DNA of 64,000 nt from Cherax quadricarinatus (lineage: Eukaryota > Arthropoda > Malacostraca > Decapoda > Parastacidae), in NCBI RefSeq assembly GCF_038502225.1, contig NC_091378.1, positions 1,090,796 through 1,154,795 of the forward strand, given 5' to 3'. A program made the translations under genes and the position numbers. Numbering within the stretch: position 1 is the first letter of the stretch; the number at the start of each line of letters is the position of its first letter. This document shows positions 52,500-63,806 of this stretch, one piece after another. The notes beneath the pieces are model-generated. The model did not search any database. It was given only the letters and a program-made list of their open reading frames with translations, and was not told the DNA's origin.

Positions 52500-53689
52500 G
52501 TACAAATGGTTAGGATAAGATAAGATAAGGTTTGCTCGGATTTTTAACCCGTGGGGGTTAATCATCCAGGATAACCCAGTAAAGTCAGTGCGTCACCGCA
52601 GACTGTCTTATTTCCATTGTGGTCCTTCAGTCTTGTTCCCCAGGATGCCACCCACACCAGTCCACTAATACTCAGGTACCTACTTACTATCAGGTGAACA
52701 GGGACAGTAGGTATAAAGTGACTAACACCCAGGTATCTACTTACTGCTGGGTGAACAGGGATATCAGGTGTAATGTGACTAACACCTAGGTACCTACTAT
52801 GTTCCCCATCAGTAAAATGGGTACCTGGGTGTTAGTCGACTGGTGTGGGTCGCATCCCGGGACACTGACCAAATTTGCCCGAAATGCAGAGCATAACAAG
52901 AGAGTTTCTATGTAGTAGTATGTCATTGTTGTCAGCTAGGACTGTATACCTTGTACATGTACTTGTAGTAAATAAAGATATTATTATATTATTATTATTA
53001 TTATTACTTACTGCTAAGTGAACAGGAGCATCAGGTGTAAGAAAACACGCCTAACGTTTCCACCTATGACAGGAACTAAACCATGGACACTGAGAGCGTT
53101 GCCAACCAAACCACAGGACTCCTACGTACCTATTTACTACTAGATGAACATGGGCATCAGGTTAAATAATAATAATAATAATATAATATCTTTATTTCTA
53201 CAAGTACAAGTAGAAGGTATACAGACCATAGCTGACATCAGTGACATATTATTATATAGAAAGTCGCTTGTTATGCAGAGCATTTTGGGCAAATTAGGTC
53301 AGTTTTGTCCCAGGATGCAACCCACACCAGTTGACTAACACCCAGGTACCCATTTTACTGATGGGGAACATAGACAATCGGTGTAAGGAAGCACCCAGTG
53401 TTTCCACCTTCACTGGGAATCGAACCCAGACACTCGCCATTTCCACTTGTACAGGGACCAAACCATGGTCATTCACTTGTGAGCTAAGGTTGCTACCAAT
53501 TGATAAAGCCCCTGGTGGGCAAAACTCTCTCTTAGTAAGGATTCTCAGGTTTGGCTCACTTGATAGCTTCCTCATTTCACACTGAAGGACCCGGAATCGA
53601 TCCAGGCACTGGTGAAACAAGGAGAATGTATCCCTACACCTGCTGTCCCTATTCACCTAGTAGTAAATAGGTACCTGGGTGTTAACTGA
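52500..53689. repeat. Cluster of decapod-type dispersed repeats and microsatellites
   Basis: Blocks with GGTACCTACTTACTRYYAGGTGAACAGG recur at 52675, 52722, 53024, 53134 and, reversed, 53640. CCCAGGATGCAACCCACACC-type phrases occur at 52640 and 53311, and reversed at 52845. (TTA)n is at 52981-53007 and (AAT)n at 53166-53190. No gene; open frames such as 53656-53294 (-) are products of the repeats. Confidence 0.6.
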
Positions 53690-53945
53690 CTGTTGTGGGT
53701 CACATCCTTGGGGAGACAATTTCCAGCTTACATAAGGGGGGATTACCAACAGACCCCTGGTTGTCTTCAAGAGGGAGCTGGACACATAAAGTCAGTACCT
53801 GACCAGCAGGGCTTTAGTTCATACATTGGTTTGTGTGCGACCAGCAGTAACAGCCTGGTTGATCTGTCCTTGATCCACCACAAGGCCTGGTCATGGATCA
53901 GGCCACAGGGGCGTTGACCCCCGGAATACCCTCCAGGTATAGGTA
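53690..53945 (+). mobile_element. CR1/L2-like LINE, 3' end fragment
   Basis: Reads FPAYIRGDYQQTPGCLQ, SVPDQQGFSSYIGLCATSS and HHKAWSWIRPQGR-stop, then the CCGGAATACCCTCCAGGTAT tail. It is more diverged than the copies ending at 181 and 35893, so probably older. Confidence 0.75.
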
Positions 53946-53997
53946 TGATAATTGTATTTATGTGCACTTGTACCTCAGTAAACCTCCTAATTTCACT

Positions 53998-54130
53998 GTA
54001 TTTAAAGGAAGCACTAAACCCAAAGGGTCATTCATCCTCCCTAGGAAAACTGGGAGGCTATAAGGTTCGATCCAATGAAGGGGAAGAACAAGTCCGATCC
54101 ACAGACATATGAGATGGAAGGTCTGGAGAG
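53998..54130 (+). repeat. cgctaaacc-family SINE-like repeat, diverged
   Basis: AAGCACTAAACCCAAAGGGTC head, then CTATAAGGTTCGATCC. Partial copy. Confidence 0.5.
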
Positions 54131-54170
54131 TGGCACTCGTGAATCACAAGACTGAATATTTTCAAGGAAA

Positions 54171-54275
54171 GAAAATAGCATTTTCAGGTCAAAAATTACA
54201 TTTTCTGGGCAAAAACGACATTTTCGGAGTAAAATGACATTTTTAGCCCAAAAACTACATTTTCAGGGTAAATTT
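54171..54275. repeat. Degenerate tandem repeat of about 23 bp
   Basis: Five diverged units of the pattern ACATTTTCRGGGCAAAAA (54171, 54195, 54219, 54237, 54261). Confidence 0.65.
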
Positions 54276-54493
54276 TCTGACAATGCATCGATTATTTGTG
54301 TTTAAGAAAGTTTGATTTATTTTTTAAAACAAAAGTACTTTAGCATCTGTTGCTTATACTGTCATTACTTTGTTATTTTTAAGCTCCATAAAAAGTAACG
54401 CTAATATGGAAATTAGAGTAAATCTTTATCGCCCCTCAGAAAACTGTCACTATGGATCCAATTCCTGCATCAAGAACCCTTAACTGCATCAAG

Positions 54494-54718
54494 GAACCTC
54501 ACTTGGTAGGGACCTCACTTGGTAGGGACCTCACTTGGTAGGGACTTCACTTGGTAGGAGCCTCACTTGGTAGGGAATTCACTTGGTAGGGAATTCATTT
54601 GGTAGGGACCTCACTTGGTAGGGAATTCATTTGGTAGGGACCTCACTTGGTAGGAACTTCACTTGGTAAGGACCTTACTTGGTAGGGCCCTCACTTGGTA
54701 GAGACCTCACTTGGTGAC
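54494..54718. repeat. 16-bp tandem array, about 14 units
   Basis: The unit CCTCACTTGGTAGGGA repeats with C/T, C/A and G/A variants. It directly follows a CATCAAGGAACCTCACTTGG phrase from the cgctaaacc SINE-like family (compare 55190-55215), so the array appears to have expanded from the end of such a repeat. Confidence 0.9.
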
Positions 54719-54989
54719 CACACAAGTGATGCTAGCTCACTCAAACTCAAAAGGCTGGTTTGAGGAAGAACTTGTGAGGTAATGTGAATGCTCCTCCACA
54801 TACTGGCAGCATCATCAATCATGTTAAAATCCATAAGCATTCACCCATGGGACAGGAACAAATATGAAACCTCACAGTTTCCAGCATTGAACACTGAATG
54901 CTGGACTTGTTGCCAGTGCATGATATTATACCTGACACTGTATCAAAGTTCTCAAAGACTCACTTCAAGTTGTGCTTTATAGGGTTCAT

Positions 54990-55225
54990 ATTATTATAAT
55001 CAAATTATTATTATTGTAATCAAAAAGAAGTGCTAAACCACCAGGGTCATTATTATTATTATAATCAAGGGGGAAGCGCTAAACCCGGAGGATTATACAG
55101 CGCCTGGGGGGGGGATGTGGAAGGCATTCAGGCTTAATTCGGGGAACTGGAGCACAGATCCAATTCCCTAAATCAAGAGCCCCTCACCAACATCAAGGAA
55201 CCTTCCTTGAGGGGTTTTACCACAA
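54990..55225 (+). repeat. cgctaaacc-family SINE-like repeat, best copy
   Basis: Two heads (54990-55050 and 55058-) precede the longest copy: GGGGAAGCGCTAAACCCGGA, GATTATACAGCGCCTGGGG, GGCATTCAGGCTTAATTC, GATCCAATTCCCTAAATCA and CATCAAGGAACCTTCCTTGA. Confidence 0.7.
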
Positions 55226-56489
55226 GGGTCAAACAGTGCTGCTTTATAGGATACAGTATATGTATCCCTGTGTGTTCATCTTGTAGTGTAAGGATATCAG
55301 GATCACTTGGTGCTCCTTTTTTTTATATTTCATTACAGTGTTTGCTTTATTGTTCACTATATACTGTTTTAATAATAATGAGAAAGTCACATATTCAACA
55401 CTAGGCAGCTTCATTGATGGAAACTTTTGCCTGTTCTGCAGGCTTCATTAGTCGAATATAGACATGAATTACACTTTGAAGAGACTGGGTGAAGGGAGAG
55501 GTAGTCTGAGGTAATCAGTCCCTCAATCCTGATGGAAGAAACCTTGAAGACAGTAGACAAAGTGGAGAGGTAGTTTGAGGTAATCAATCACCCTTGAGGG
55601 AAGATAATCAGTCTTGACTAAGAAACTCATTATGAGGGACTGATTACCTCAAGCAATCTTTCCACTTCATCTACTGTCTCTTGTATTGAAATTAGTCTCT
55701 GTATTTGAATGATGAAGCCTGCAATGTAGGTGATACATTACGTCAATAAAGATACCAAGTGAAGCGTATCTTAGTCATTCAACACCTTTGTCGATATTCC
55801 ATACCATTTGCAATATTATGTCTCAGTATTGGTTGCAGAGGGTATGGTGACACTGACAAGATGTGGAAGAAGACAAATTCATACAATTATGACATTCATT
55901 AAAGGAAACATTTTGCCACAACTAGCTTCTTCAATCCTAATACAGACAATTTAGGCAGAGACACAGGTTGGGATTATGTGAAACAAGATAGGAAGGTGAG
56001 GAGATGGTGAGCAAGAGTGGTGTCACCTCATGGCTGTATGTAGGTTGGGTAACAGTTTATTTACTAAATAGATAATGACAGTGAAGCTACCCGACTTGTG
56101 TGGAATGATATATGAGATTGCTTAGAAGCCTTCCATATAGCAATCTCAAACAGCCTGGCTGGCTGAGAGAGTAGTACTTCCATCTCACGATTAGTGGGTG
56201 GAGGATCGAGCATTCAGCATTTCTTGTGCTCAGTCAATCAGTTAATCTCTCTCTCTTTCTCTCTCATACACACACACACACACATAGGAGTTATGAATTG
56301 ACCCCTGCAACCACGATTAGGTGAGTACACACCACACACACAAAAATAGGCCAGCCCTACTTACCCTGTATCCTCACCCCCCTACAACCTTATCCTTGGC
56401 TCCTTTCCCTGTGATGATTCACACACCATCCCCAGCCCCCCACCTCTCACACTCCAGCCTAAAAGAAGGCTTTTTCTTAGAGGAAAATG
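55226..56489. other. Gene-free stretch
   Basis: Short inverted phrases (GAGGGACTGATTACCTCAA against GAGGTAATCAGTCCCTCA, 55508-55660) suggest a foldback repeat. (CA)n at 56268-56284 and CT-rich DNA at 56230-56262. The AATAAAGATACC block near 55745 and CGTTTCC-like phrases resemble parts of the foldback family at 34413. No exon recognised. Confidence 0.4.
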
Positions 56490-58450
56490 CTAACTTACCT
56501 GTTGCAATTAGGAGCTGCATCATGCATTGTTGTCCAGTATTATAGATTTTTTGTTTCCTTGTATTCTTAATGTGATTACTTTCCAGTTTATCTTCTAATG
56601 AACAATTCTTAAGTCACAAACACAGCAACATACAGTTTTCCACATGAACCTTCTTCATGTTTGGGGTTTATAAGGTCACTGACAGCTTATGGAGTATTAT
56701 CATTCTGTTGCTGGGGTTTATAAGGTTACTTACAGCTTATGCAGATGTGCTCGGTATGATGTTCACCCCAAGATGCTAGTACTGCACTATTTCTGGGCAG
56801 GACGGCGAGTCCATCATCCTAAGGCAGTGTTGATGAGCGTGTCAGCCATGAATGCCCCACCTGGAGTCAAATTGGAGCAACATCCACTGACCAATTAGGA
56901 TGTGCTCAAGGGCAAGGACAACCAAAAGACCATACTGAACCCAGTGCTCAAGAACAAAAGGAGCATGCCAGATGTATTTATGTATGTGTACACTGTGTAT
57001 ACAGTATATGTATTTATATATGTATGGATGCTGACAAATCTCCATCAGGCAAAACCCTTGTAAACTCATTTTGGCACATTCCAAGAAGGGGTGATAGGGA
57101 GAGCATGCAAGGGAGGTCACCTGATCACTCACTTCATTGCTCTAGATGTCAACATGCACTGGTACCCACTGAAGGAAAATGCTCCAAACCAGAAGTATAG
57201 CAGGAGCTGTCTCTGCTGGATGAGGAGACTAAGGGACAGTGAACAGACAGAATATACAAGACCCAGGAATGACTGAGCATTAGAGAAGAGAACCATAGGT
57301 CGAGGTGGAAGGTAAGAGGGTGAAAAACAAGGCCTGGTAAATGGTGAATATTTCCCTTCCCAGGACTGAGTGAGGTCTAGTTGTCAGGTCTGACACAATG
57401 AGAGATCAGAGAAGAAAGCAACTAAGGCCATAGAAGGGAAAATACATGTTAAACTGTCCATGTACCATAAATGGAGCAGCAAGGAGAATCTCCTGGCTTT
57501 CAAACGAGTCTAATGTTATTTGCATGAATGGAAGCAGTGGGACGAGGGTGGAGTAGCCATTTTCACATGAATGTTATGGTTGTGAATTGTGAAGAATCAC
57601 CAAAGATATGCCTTATTGAGCCCTGCCTTCCCTGAGTAAGTCTTTTTTTTTTTTTAACATGTTGGCCATTTCCCACCAAGGCAGGGTGACCCAAAAAAAA
57701 AAAAAAAAAAAAAAAGAAGAAGTAAGTGCATTGCCAAAATCTGGGCTGCATATGAGAAAGAAAAAAAATTTTCTTCTAAAACAAAAACAGGAACAAGTTT
57801 CCAATTTGGCCTTCCCTAAACCCCAGCAGGGACAAAGACCATATACCCCACCTGACATGAGTCAACAACAATAGGCTTTCTCCAGGTCTAGGAGCTGATG
57901 TATAAAACCCCAACCAACTGGCTTGAGGGCATGAAGGCAAACATACTGGGAAAGACAACAGGAAAAAATTTTGTCATTGATGATGATGTCCTCACTCCAA
58001 GGCCAGCATAGAAGTCCTGAGCTCAGGTTGACCCCAGACCTAAACACTAGTTGAACTAGATGTTCCAACTCTTTGACTCAGCAAACATGTGTGCTCAACC
58101 TCTGGATATTTATAAAGTGGAAAAAAAAATGAATGGCAGTACATACCAATTGCCCAGTGGACTATGTATGTTGAGGACAAATGTCACAAGACAGGGTAGA
58201 AGAAGCCATTTGCATTCCAACACTGGCACTGCTGTCTCTTGGACAATACTAAACTCACCTGCTGTAATTAAGACTCAGACCAACCACTGTTGTTGTAATG
58301 TTACAAAGCTGTTTTTGTTATCTTGTGTTTTTGATGCACTTATTTTTCCAGTTTTCATCTTCTCATATAAAATTCTCTATGGTAACAACAGCAACATTGT
58401 TTTCCACATTAATATATCACACCTTCCAGCAAACTTATTCAGTTGTAAGA
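56490..58450. repeat. Diverged duplicated block with old-transposon character
   Basis: 56490-56650 and 58240-58440 share a diverged direct repeat (CACCTGCTGTAATTA-like, TTTCCAGTTT...ATCTTCT, then AACAGCAACAT...TTTTCCACAT). The DNA between has long low-quality frames on the minus strand. 57640-57700 is a reversed LINE/SINE tail with a 20-bp A run. I cannot name the element. Confidence 0.35.
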
Positions 58451-58569
58451 GCCATAACAACTCCATTTGCAAACTGATGGAAACTGGTTATTCAAACCAA
58501 ATCAATATTATAAGATTTTATTTATAATAATTGTAAATGCTCAGAAAATAAGCCAAACATGACAAAGAA

Positions 58570-59857
58570 AACAAAAATTTATTTACAAAATAAAGTAGAA
58601 AAAATATATAACATGTCAGTCAGAAAAACTCTAGTACAGTTACAGCACATTTAAAAGAATTTATCAACTGACACTGTGGCACAGACAGGATGTTTGTATT
58701 GTAATTGCAATGACATAAATTATTGGCATGTCAAAATAAATGAAACATTCAGTAATTGACTTGTAAACAAGACTTGCATGTCTACATTATATATAAAACA
58801 TTACAAAAAATATTATTTACAAAATACAAGGTACTTTTGGTATGTCATGCAGAGAATTGCTCAACACCTGTAAACAACAGTCAGGAAAACAAGACAACCA
58901 AATACGACACTTATGTCCCAAAAAATATGTCTGTATAATCATAACCTATTCCAAAAACATTATAATTAATTACAGGAATTGCCTCTTTAAACTGCTTATT
59001 TTTTACACCCTCTCGACTGTTATTCTTCTGATATGTAATTTATGAAAAATTATTTAAAAAAATAGTAATGTTTTTGGCAGATACAGTGTGCATACAGAAT
59101 GTGAGGACAGAGTTACAGGCAAGTGGAGAGTGTACGCTTTACACATCACTTTTGTTCAGATTGTAAAACACTGAATGTGCTTTTTATAATTTTTTTCTTA
59201 ACAAAAATGTTAAAGCATATGCAGGAAAAAAAAAGGAAGTCAGTGAAGTCCAAACTAGCAGTGTAGCACCATTTTTCACTACATTCCGACAACAGCAATT
59301 CACGTAATGAATTGTGACGTCTCAGTGTGCTATGTAACTTTTCCGCAAGAACAGTCCAAAAACTCGTAACTATATCATACTACATGGTGCTACATGGAAG
59401 ACAGAAATGCTAGACTTCAGACCAAAGTCAGGAAAAATAAAATATAATTTTTATGTCAAAACATGTCCCAATGTTATTACAGGTACCACACGACGTGTGA
59501 CGTGTCATACTCATGGAAAGTGCTACACCCATTTGGATCATTCATCATGATTTTTGTGAAGAAAGCCATCAAAAGAAGTGTTCATGTCAGGGTTATATGG
59601 GAATAAGGTTATTTGGCATCACTACTCTACATACATAAAACAGATTTTAGCAAATCAAGCATTGGTGGGTCTTGCGATGACATTCTGGTGCTTAAAATAT
59701 TTTTAACATGGTATTGTTGCAAAGCTATTTACAAGATATCATTAATATAATAACAGCTATATTCTTTGTACATATGAGCTATCAATAAATACAGAGTAAT
59801 CCTAACGACTTAGTCAGCATGGCCTCTCAGTAAGGCTGCAGGTTCCTCTCACTAAAC
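58570..59857 (-). other. Possible terminal exon and long 3' UTR of a minus-strand gene
   Basis: CTATACTTTCAG immediately before 59857 is a good 3' splice site on the minus strand. Depending on the incoming phase, the reading closes after 1 to 14 codons (for example LVRGTCSLTERPC-stop). About 1.25 kb of AT-rich, repeat-poor DNA follows, with AATAAA-type signals near 58575. The lack of mobile elements in this stretch, unusual here, fits an exonic UTR. The partner would be the exon at 63807-64000 or exons further right. Inference only. Confidence 0.3.
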
Positions 59858-60329
59858 CTGAAAGTATAGAGATAATTTGTTACAAAGAGGCATACAAAAA
59901 TTACTAAAAATCCTTAGAGGACTTTTTACCATAAACTTGTTATAAACTGGTTATATTTCTATAGTGTACTCCAGGTATACTATTAAAGGGGCTTGGAAAA
60001 AACTTTAAGAGGCCTGGAAAACTGTAAGAGGTAAAGAGGACAAGCACCAGATATTTCACCTAAATGGAATGAACCATCAAAAAGAACTAAAGTAACTGTT
60101 CCATGTGTAATGAATCTATACTCAGCTAAACAAACGAATTTTATTTCTTTCCAAATGGTACATGTGTGTTTACATTTTATATAGTGTAGTTAAGTACAAA
60201 CTAACATGCCAGGGCTAATATTCATATAGCCACAAATACATCAGTTTACAAGGTACTTGTCAAGTAGGCATGGTCTAAGCCATTTGTAGTGAACACTGTT
60301 TGCATCTAAACCTCCACTCCTTGAATTAA

Positions 60330-60553
60330 GAATCCAATGAGAAGCCTTGCTGGACTTCAACCAATCAGCCACCTGGAAGGATCCTACAGACAACAGTTTG
60401 ATATTTCCCAATAATCTTTGCCCATTTGAGGAAGATACTGTTTGCAGAGGGAATTTTTATTACATTTGGTCCAATATCGAACTTTAATTTAAAGTCTTGG
60501 ATTAACCATTTTAATACAGATTTCACTGCAGTGAAATCATCACTACAAACCAA
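60330..60553 (-). other. Unconfirmed minus-strand open frame
   Basis: Reads VKSVLKWLIQDFKLKFDIG, NVIKIPSANSIFLKWAKII and QTVVCRILPGG-stop. A TTTCACTGCAG acceptor-like sequence precedes VKSV. It may be an exon or a transposon relic; no homology recognised. Confidence 0.2.
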
Positions 60554-60803
60554 GCCCTATACTGCCAACTGAGATGGGCTCTTCCAGATTATTAAAACAG
60601 AGGAGACCATCACATCAAAAGAGAAATTTATATGGCTGGTGTGTTGAAAGAAAGAATATACAATGTGCAATAAACTGACACTGAGGTACCTACTTACTGC
60701 TAGCTGAACAAGTAACATAGCAGATACCTAATTAATGCTAGCTGAACAAAGGTATGCAATACAGGTAAAATCTGCTAGCTGAACAGAGGTATGCAATATA
60801 AAT

Positions 60804-63776
60804 TTTTTTTTTTTTATTATCACACCGGCCGATTCCCACCAAGGCAGGGTGGCCCGAAAAAGAAAAACTTTCACCATCATTCACTCCATCACTGTCTTGC
60901 CAGAAGGGTGCTTTACACTACAGTTTTTAAACTGCAACATTAACACCCCTCCTTCAGAGTGCAGGCACTGTACTTCCCATCTCCAGGACTCAAGTCCGGC
61001 CTGCCGGTTTCCCTGAATCCCTTCATAAATGTTACTTTGCTCACACTCCAACAGCACGTCAAGTATTAAAAACCATTCGTCTCCATTCACTCCTATCAAA
61101 CACGCTCACGCATGCCTGCTGGAAGTCCAAGCCCCTCGCACACAAAACCTCCTTTACCCCCTCCCTCCAACCCTTCCTAGGCCGACCCCTACCCCGCCTT
61201 CCTTCCACTACAGACTGATACACTCTTGAAGTCATTCTGTTTCGCTCCATTCTCTCTACATGTCCGAACCACCTCAACAACCCTTCCTCAGCCCTCTGGA
61301 CAACAGTTTTGGTAATCCCGCACCTCCTCCTAACTTCCAAACTACGAATTCTCTGCATTATATTCACACCACACATTGCCCTCAGACATGACATCTCCAC
61401 TGCCTCCAGCCTTCTCCTCGCTGCAACATTCATCACCCACGCTTCACACCCATATAAGAGCGTTGGTAAAACTATACTCTCATACATTCCCCTCTTTGCC
61501 TCCAAGGACAAAGTTCTTTGTCTCCACAGACTCCTAAGTGCACCACTCACTCTTTTTCCCTCATCAATTCTATGATTCACCTCATCTTTCATAGACCCAT
61601 CCGCTGACACGTCCACTCCCAAATATCTGAATACGTTCACCTCCTCCATACTCTCTCCCTCCAATCTGATATTCAATCTTTCATCACCTAATCTTTTTGT
61701 TATCCTCATAACCTTACTCTTTCCTGTATTCACCTTTAATTTTCTTCTTTTGCACACCCTACCAAATTCATCCACCAATCTCTGCAACTTCTCTTCAGAA
61801 TCTCCCAAGAGCACAGTGTCATCGGCAAAGAGCAGCTGTGACAACTCCCACTTTGTGTGTGATTCTTTATCTTTTAACTCCACGCCTCTTGCCAAGACCC
61901 TCGCATTTACTTCTCTTACAACCCCATCTATAAATATATTAAACAACCACGGTGACATCACACATCCTTGTCTAAGGCCTACTTTTACTGGGAAAAAATT
62001 TCCCTCTTTCCTACATACTCTAACTTGAGCCTCACTATCCTCGTAAAAACTCTTCACTGCTTTCAGTAACCTACCTCCTACACCATACACTTGCAACATC
62101 TGCCACATTGCCCCCCTATCCACCCTGTCATACGCCTTTTCCAAATCCATAAATGCCACAAAGACCTCTTTAGCCTTATCTAAATACTGTTCACTTATAT
62201 GTTTCACTGTAAACACCTGGTCCACACACCCCCTACCTTTCCTAAAGCCTCCTTGTTCATCTGCTATCCTATTCTCCGTCTTACTCTTAATTCTTTCAAT
62301 TATAACTCTACCATACACTTTACCAGGTACACTCAACAGACTTATCCCCCTATAATTTTTGCACTCTCTTTTATCCCCTTTGCCTTTATACAAAGGAACT
62401 ATGCATGCTCTCTGCCAATCCCTAGGTACCTTACCCTCTTCCATACATTTATTAAATAATTGCACCAACCACTCCAAAACTATATCCCCACCTGCTTTTA
62501 ACATTTCTATCTTTATCCCATCAATCCCGGCTGCCTTACCCCCTTTCATTTTACCTACTGCCTCACGAACTTCCCCCACACTCACAACTGGCTCTTCCTC
62601 ACTCCTACAAGATGTTATTCCTCCTTGCCCTATACACGAAATCACAGCTTCCCTATCTTCATCAACATTTAACAATTCCTCAAAATATTCCTTCCATCTT
62701 CCCAATACCTCTACCTCTCCATTTAATAACTCTCCTCTCCTATTTTTAACTGACAAATCCATTTGTTCTCTAGGCTTTCTTAACTTGTTAATCTCACTCC
62801 AAAACTTTTTCTTATTTTCAACAAAATTTGTTGATAACATCTCACCCACTCTCTCATTTGCTCTCTTTTTACATTGCTTCACCACTCTCTTAACTTCTCT
62901 CTTTTTCTCCATATACTCTTCCCTCCTTGCATCACTTCTACTTTGTAAAAACTTCTCATATGCTAACTTTTTCTCCCTTACTACTCTCTTTACATCATCA
63001 TTCCACCAATCGCTCCTCTTCCCTCCTGCACCCACTTTCCTGTAACCACAAACTTCTGCTGAACACTCTAACACTACATTTTTAAACCTACCCCATACCT
63101 CTTCGACCCCATTGCCTATGCTCTCATTAGCCCATCTATCCTCCAATAGCTGTTTATATCTTACCCTAACTGCCTCCTCTTTTAGTTTATAAACCTTCAC
63201 CTCTCTCTTCCCTGATGCTTCTATTCTCCTTGTATCCCATCTACCTTTTACTCTCAGTGTAGCTACAACTAGAAAGTGATCTGATATATCTGTGGCCCCT
63301 CTATAAACATGTACATCCTGAAGTCTACTCAACAGTCTTTTATCTACCAATACATAATCCAACAAACTACTGTCATTTCGCCCTACATCATATCGTGTAT
63401 ACTTATTTATCCTCTTTTTCTTAAAATATGTATTACCTATAACTAAACCCCTTTCTATACAAAGTTCAATCAAAGGGCTCCCATTATCATTTACACCTGG
63501 CACCCCAAACTTACCTACCACACCCTCTCTAAAAGTTTCTCCTACTTTAGCATTCAAGTCCCCTACCACAATTACTCTCTCACTTGGTTCAAAGGCTCCT
63601 ATACATTCACTTAACATCTCCCAAAATCTCTCTCTCTCCTCTGCATTCCTCTCTTCTCCAGGTGCATACACGCTTATTATGACCCACTTCTCGCATCCAA
63701 CCTTTACTTTAATCCACATAATTCTTGAATTTACACATTCATATTCTCTTTTCTCCTTCCATAACTGATCATTTAA
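60804..63776 (-). mobile_element. Young RTE-like LINE, near full-length coding
   Basis: A 2973-bp insertion flanked by CAATATAAAT at 60794-60803 and 63777-63786. It is truncated inside the endonuclease. The 3' UTR (60820-61058) ends in a poly-T run on the + strand (A-rich tail on its own strand). It is the longest intact copy in the window and lies 31 bp from the splice donor of the exon at 63807. Confidence 0.92.
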
Positions 63777-63791
63777 CAATATAAATAACAT
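61059..63791 (-). CDS. RTE-like endonuclease/reverse transcriptase, 910 codons
   Basis: The first five codons come from flanking DNA. The LINE frame starts at NDQLWKEKREYE, so about 70 N-terminal endonuclease residues are missing. Remaining endonuclease motifs: VYAPG (residue 41 on), GDLNAKVGE (77) and ISDHFLV with the catalytic His near 172. RT: GGKAAGIDGIKIEML, NYRGISLLSVPGKVYGRVI, AFMDLEKAYDRVD, LRQGCVMSPWLFN and the catalytic FADDT near 655. The C-terminal region holds CEAWVMNVAARRRLEAVEM and GRRGRGRPRKGWREGV. No stop or frameshift. Loss of the first endonuclease residues (including the ETK motif seen at 27780) makes autonomous movement unlikely. Confidence 0.9.
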   Translation of the reverse strand: MLFILLNDQLWKEKREYECVNSRIMWIKVKVGCEKWVIISVYAPGEERNAEERERFWEMLSECIGAFEPSERVIVVGDLNAKVGETFREGVVGKFGVPGVNDNGSPLIELCIERGLVIGNTYFKKKRINKYTRYDVGRNDSSLLDYVLVDKRLLSRLQDVHVYRGATDISDHFLVVATLRVKGRWDTRRIEASGKREVKVYKLKEEAVRVRYKQLLEDRWANESIGNGVEEVWGRFKNVVLECSAEVCGYRKVGAGGKRSDWWNDDVKRVVREKKLAYEKFLQSRSDARREEYMEKKREVKRVVKQCKKRANERVGEMLSTNFVENKKKFWSEINKLRKPREQMDLSVKNRRGELLNGEVEVLGRWKEYFEELLNVDEDREAVISCIGQGGITSCRSEEEPVVSVGEVREAVGKMKGGKAAGIDGIKIEMLKAGGDIVLEWLVQLFNKCMEEGKVPRDWQRACIVPLYKGKGDKRECKNYRGISLLSVPGKVYGRVIIERIKSKTENRIADEQGGFRKGRGCVDQVFTVKHISEQYLDKAKEVFVAFMDLEKAYDRVDRGAMWQMLQVYGVGGRLLKAVKSFYEDSEAQVRVCRKEGNFFPVKVGLRQGCVMSPWLFNIFIDGVVREVNARVLARGVELKDKESHTKWELSQLLFADDTVLLGDSEEKLQRLVDEFGRVCKRRKLKVNTGKSKVMRITKRLGDERLNIRLEGESMEEVNVFRYLGVDVSADGSMKDEVNHRIDEGKRVSGALRSLWRQRTLSLEAKRGMYESIVLPTLLYGCEAWVMNVAARRRLEAVEMSCLRAMCGVNIMQRIRSLEVRRRCGITKTVVQRAEEGLLRWFGHVERMERNRMTSRVYQSVVEGRRGRGRPRKGWREGVKEVLCARGLDFQQACVSVFDRSEWRRMVFNT

Positions 63792-63806
63792 AACATATTA
63801 AGATAC

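Noticed and set aside
54788..54982. 64-codon plus-strand ORF
   Set aside because: No splice sites, domain or composition bias beyond chance in repeat-rich DNA.
57563..57858. Overlapping frames rich in poly-Phe or poly-Lys
   Set aside because: Caused by poly-T/poly-A of a retroelement tail.
61309..63045. Plus-strand frames of 86-228 codons (also at 25592-26345, 27893-28348, 41319-42005)
   Set aside because: They are antisense shadows of the RTE reverse-transcriptase frame. They recur with every LINE copy and are Ser/Leu/Pro-rich from the purine-rich sense strand.
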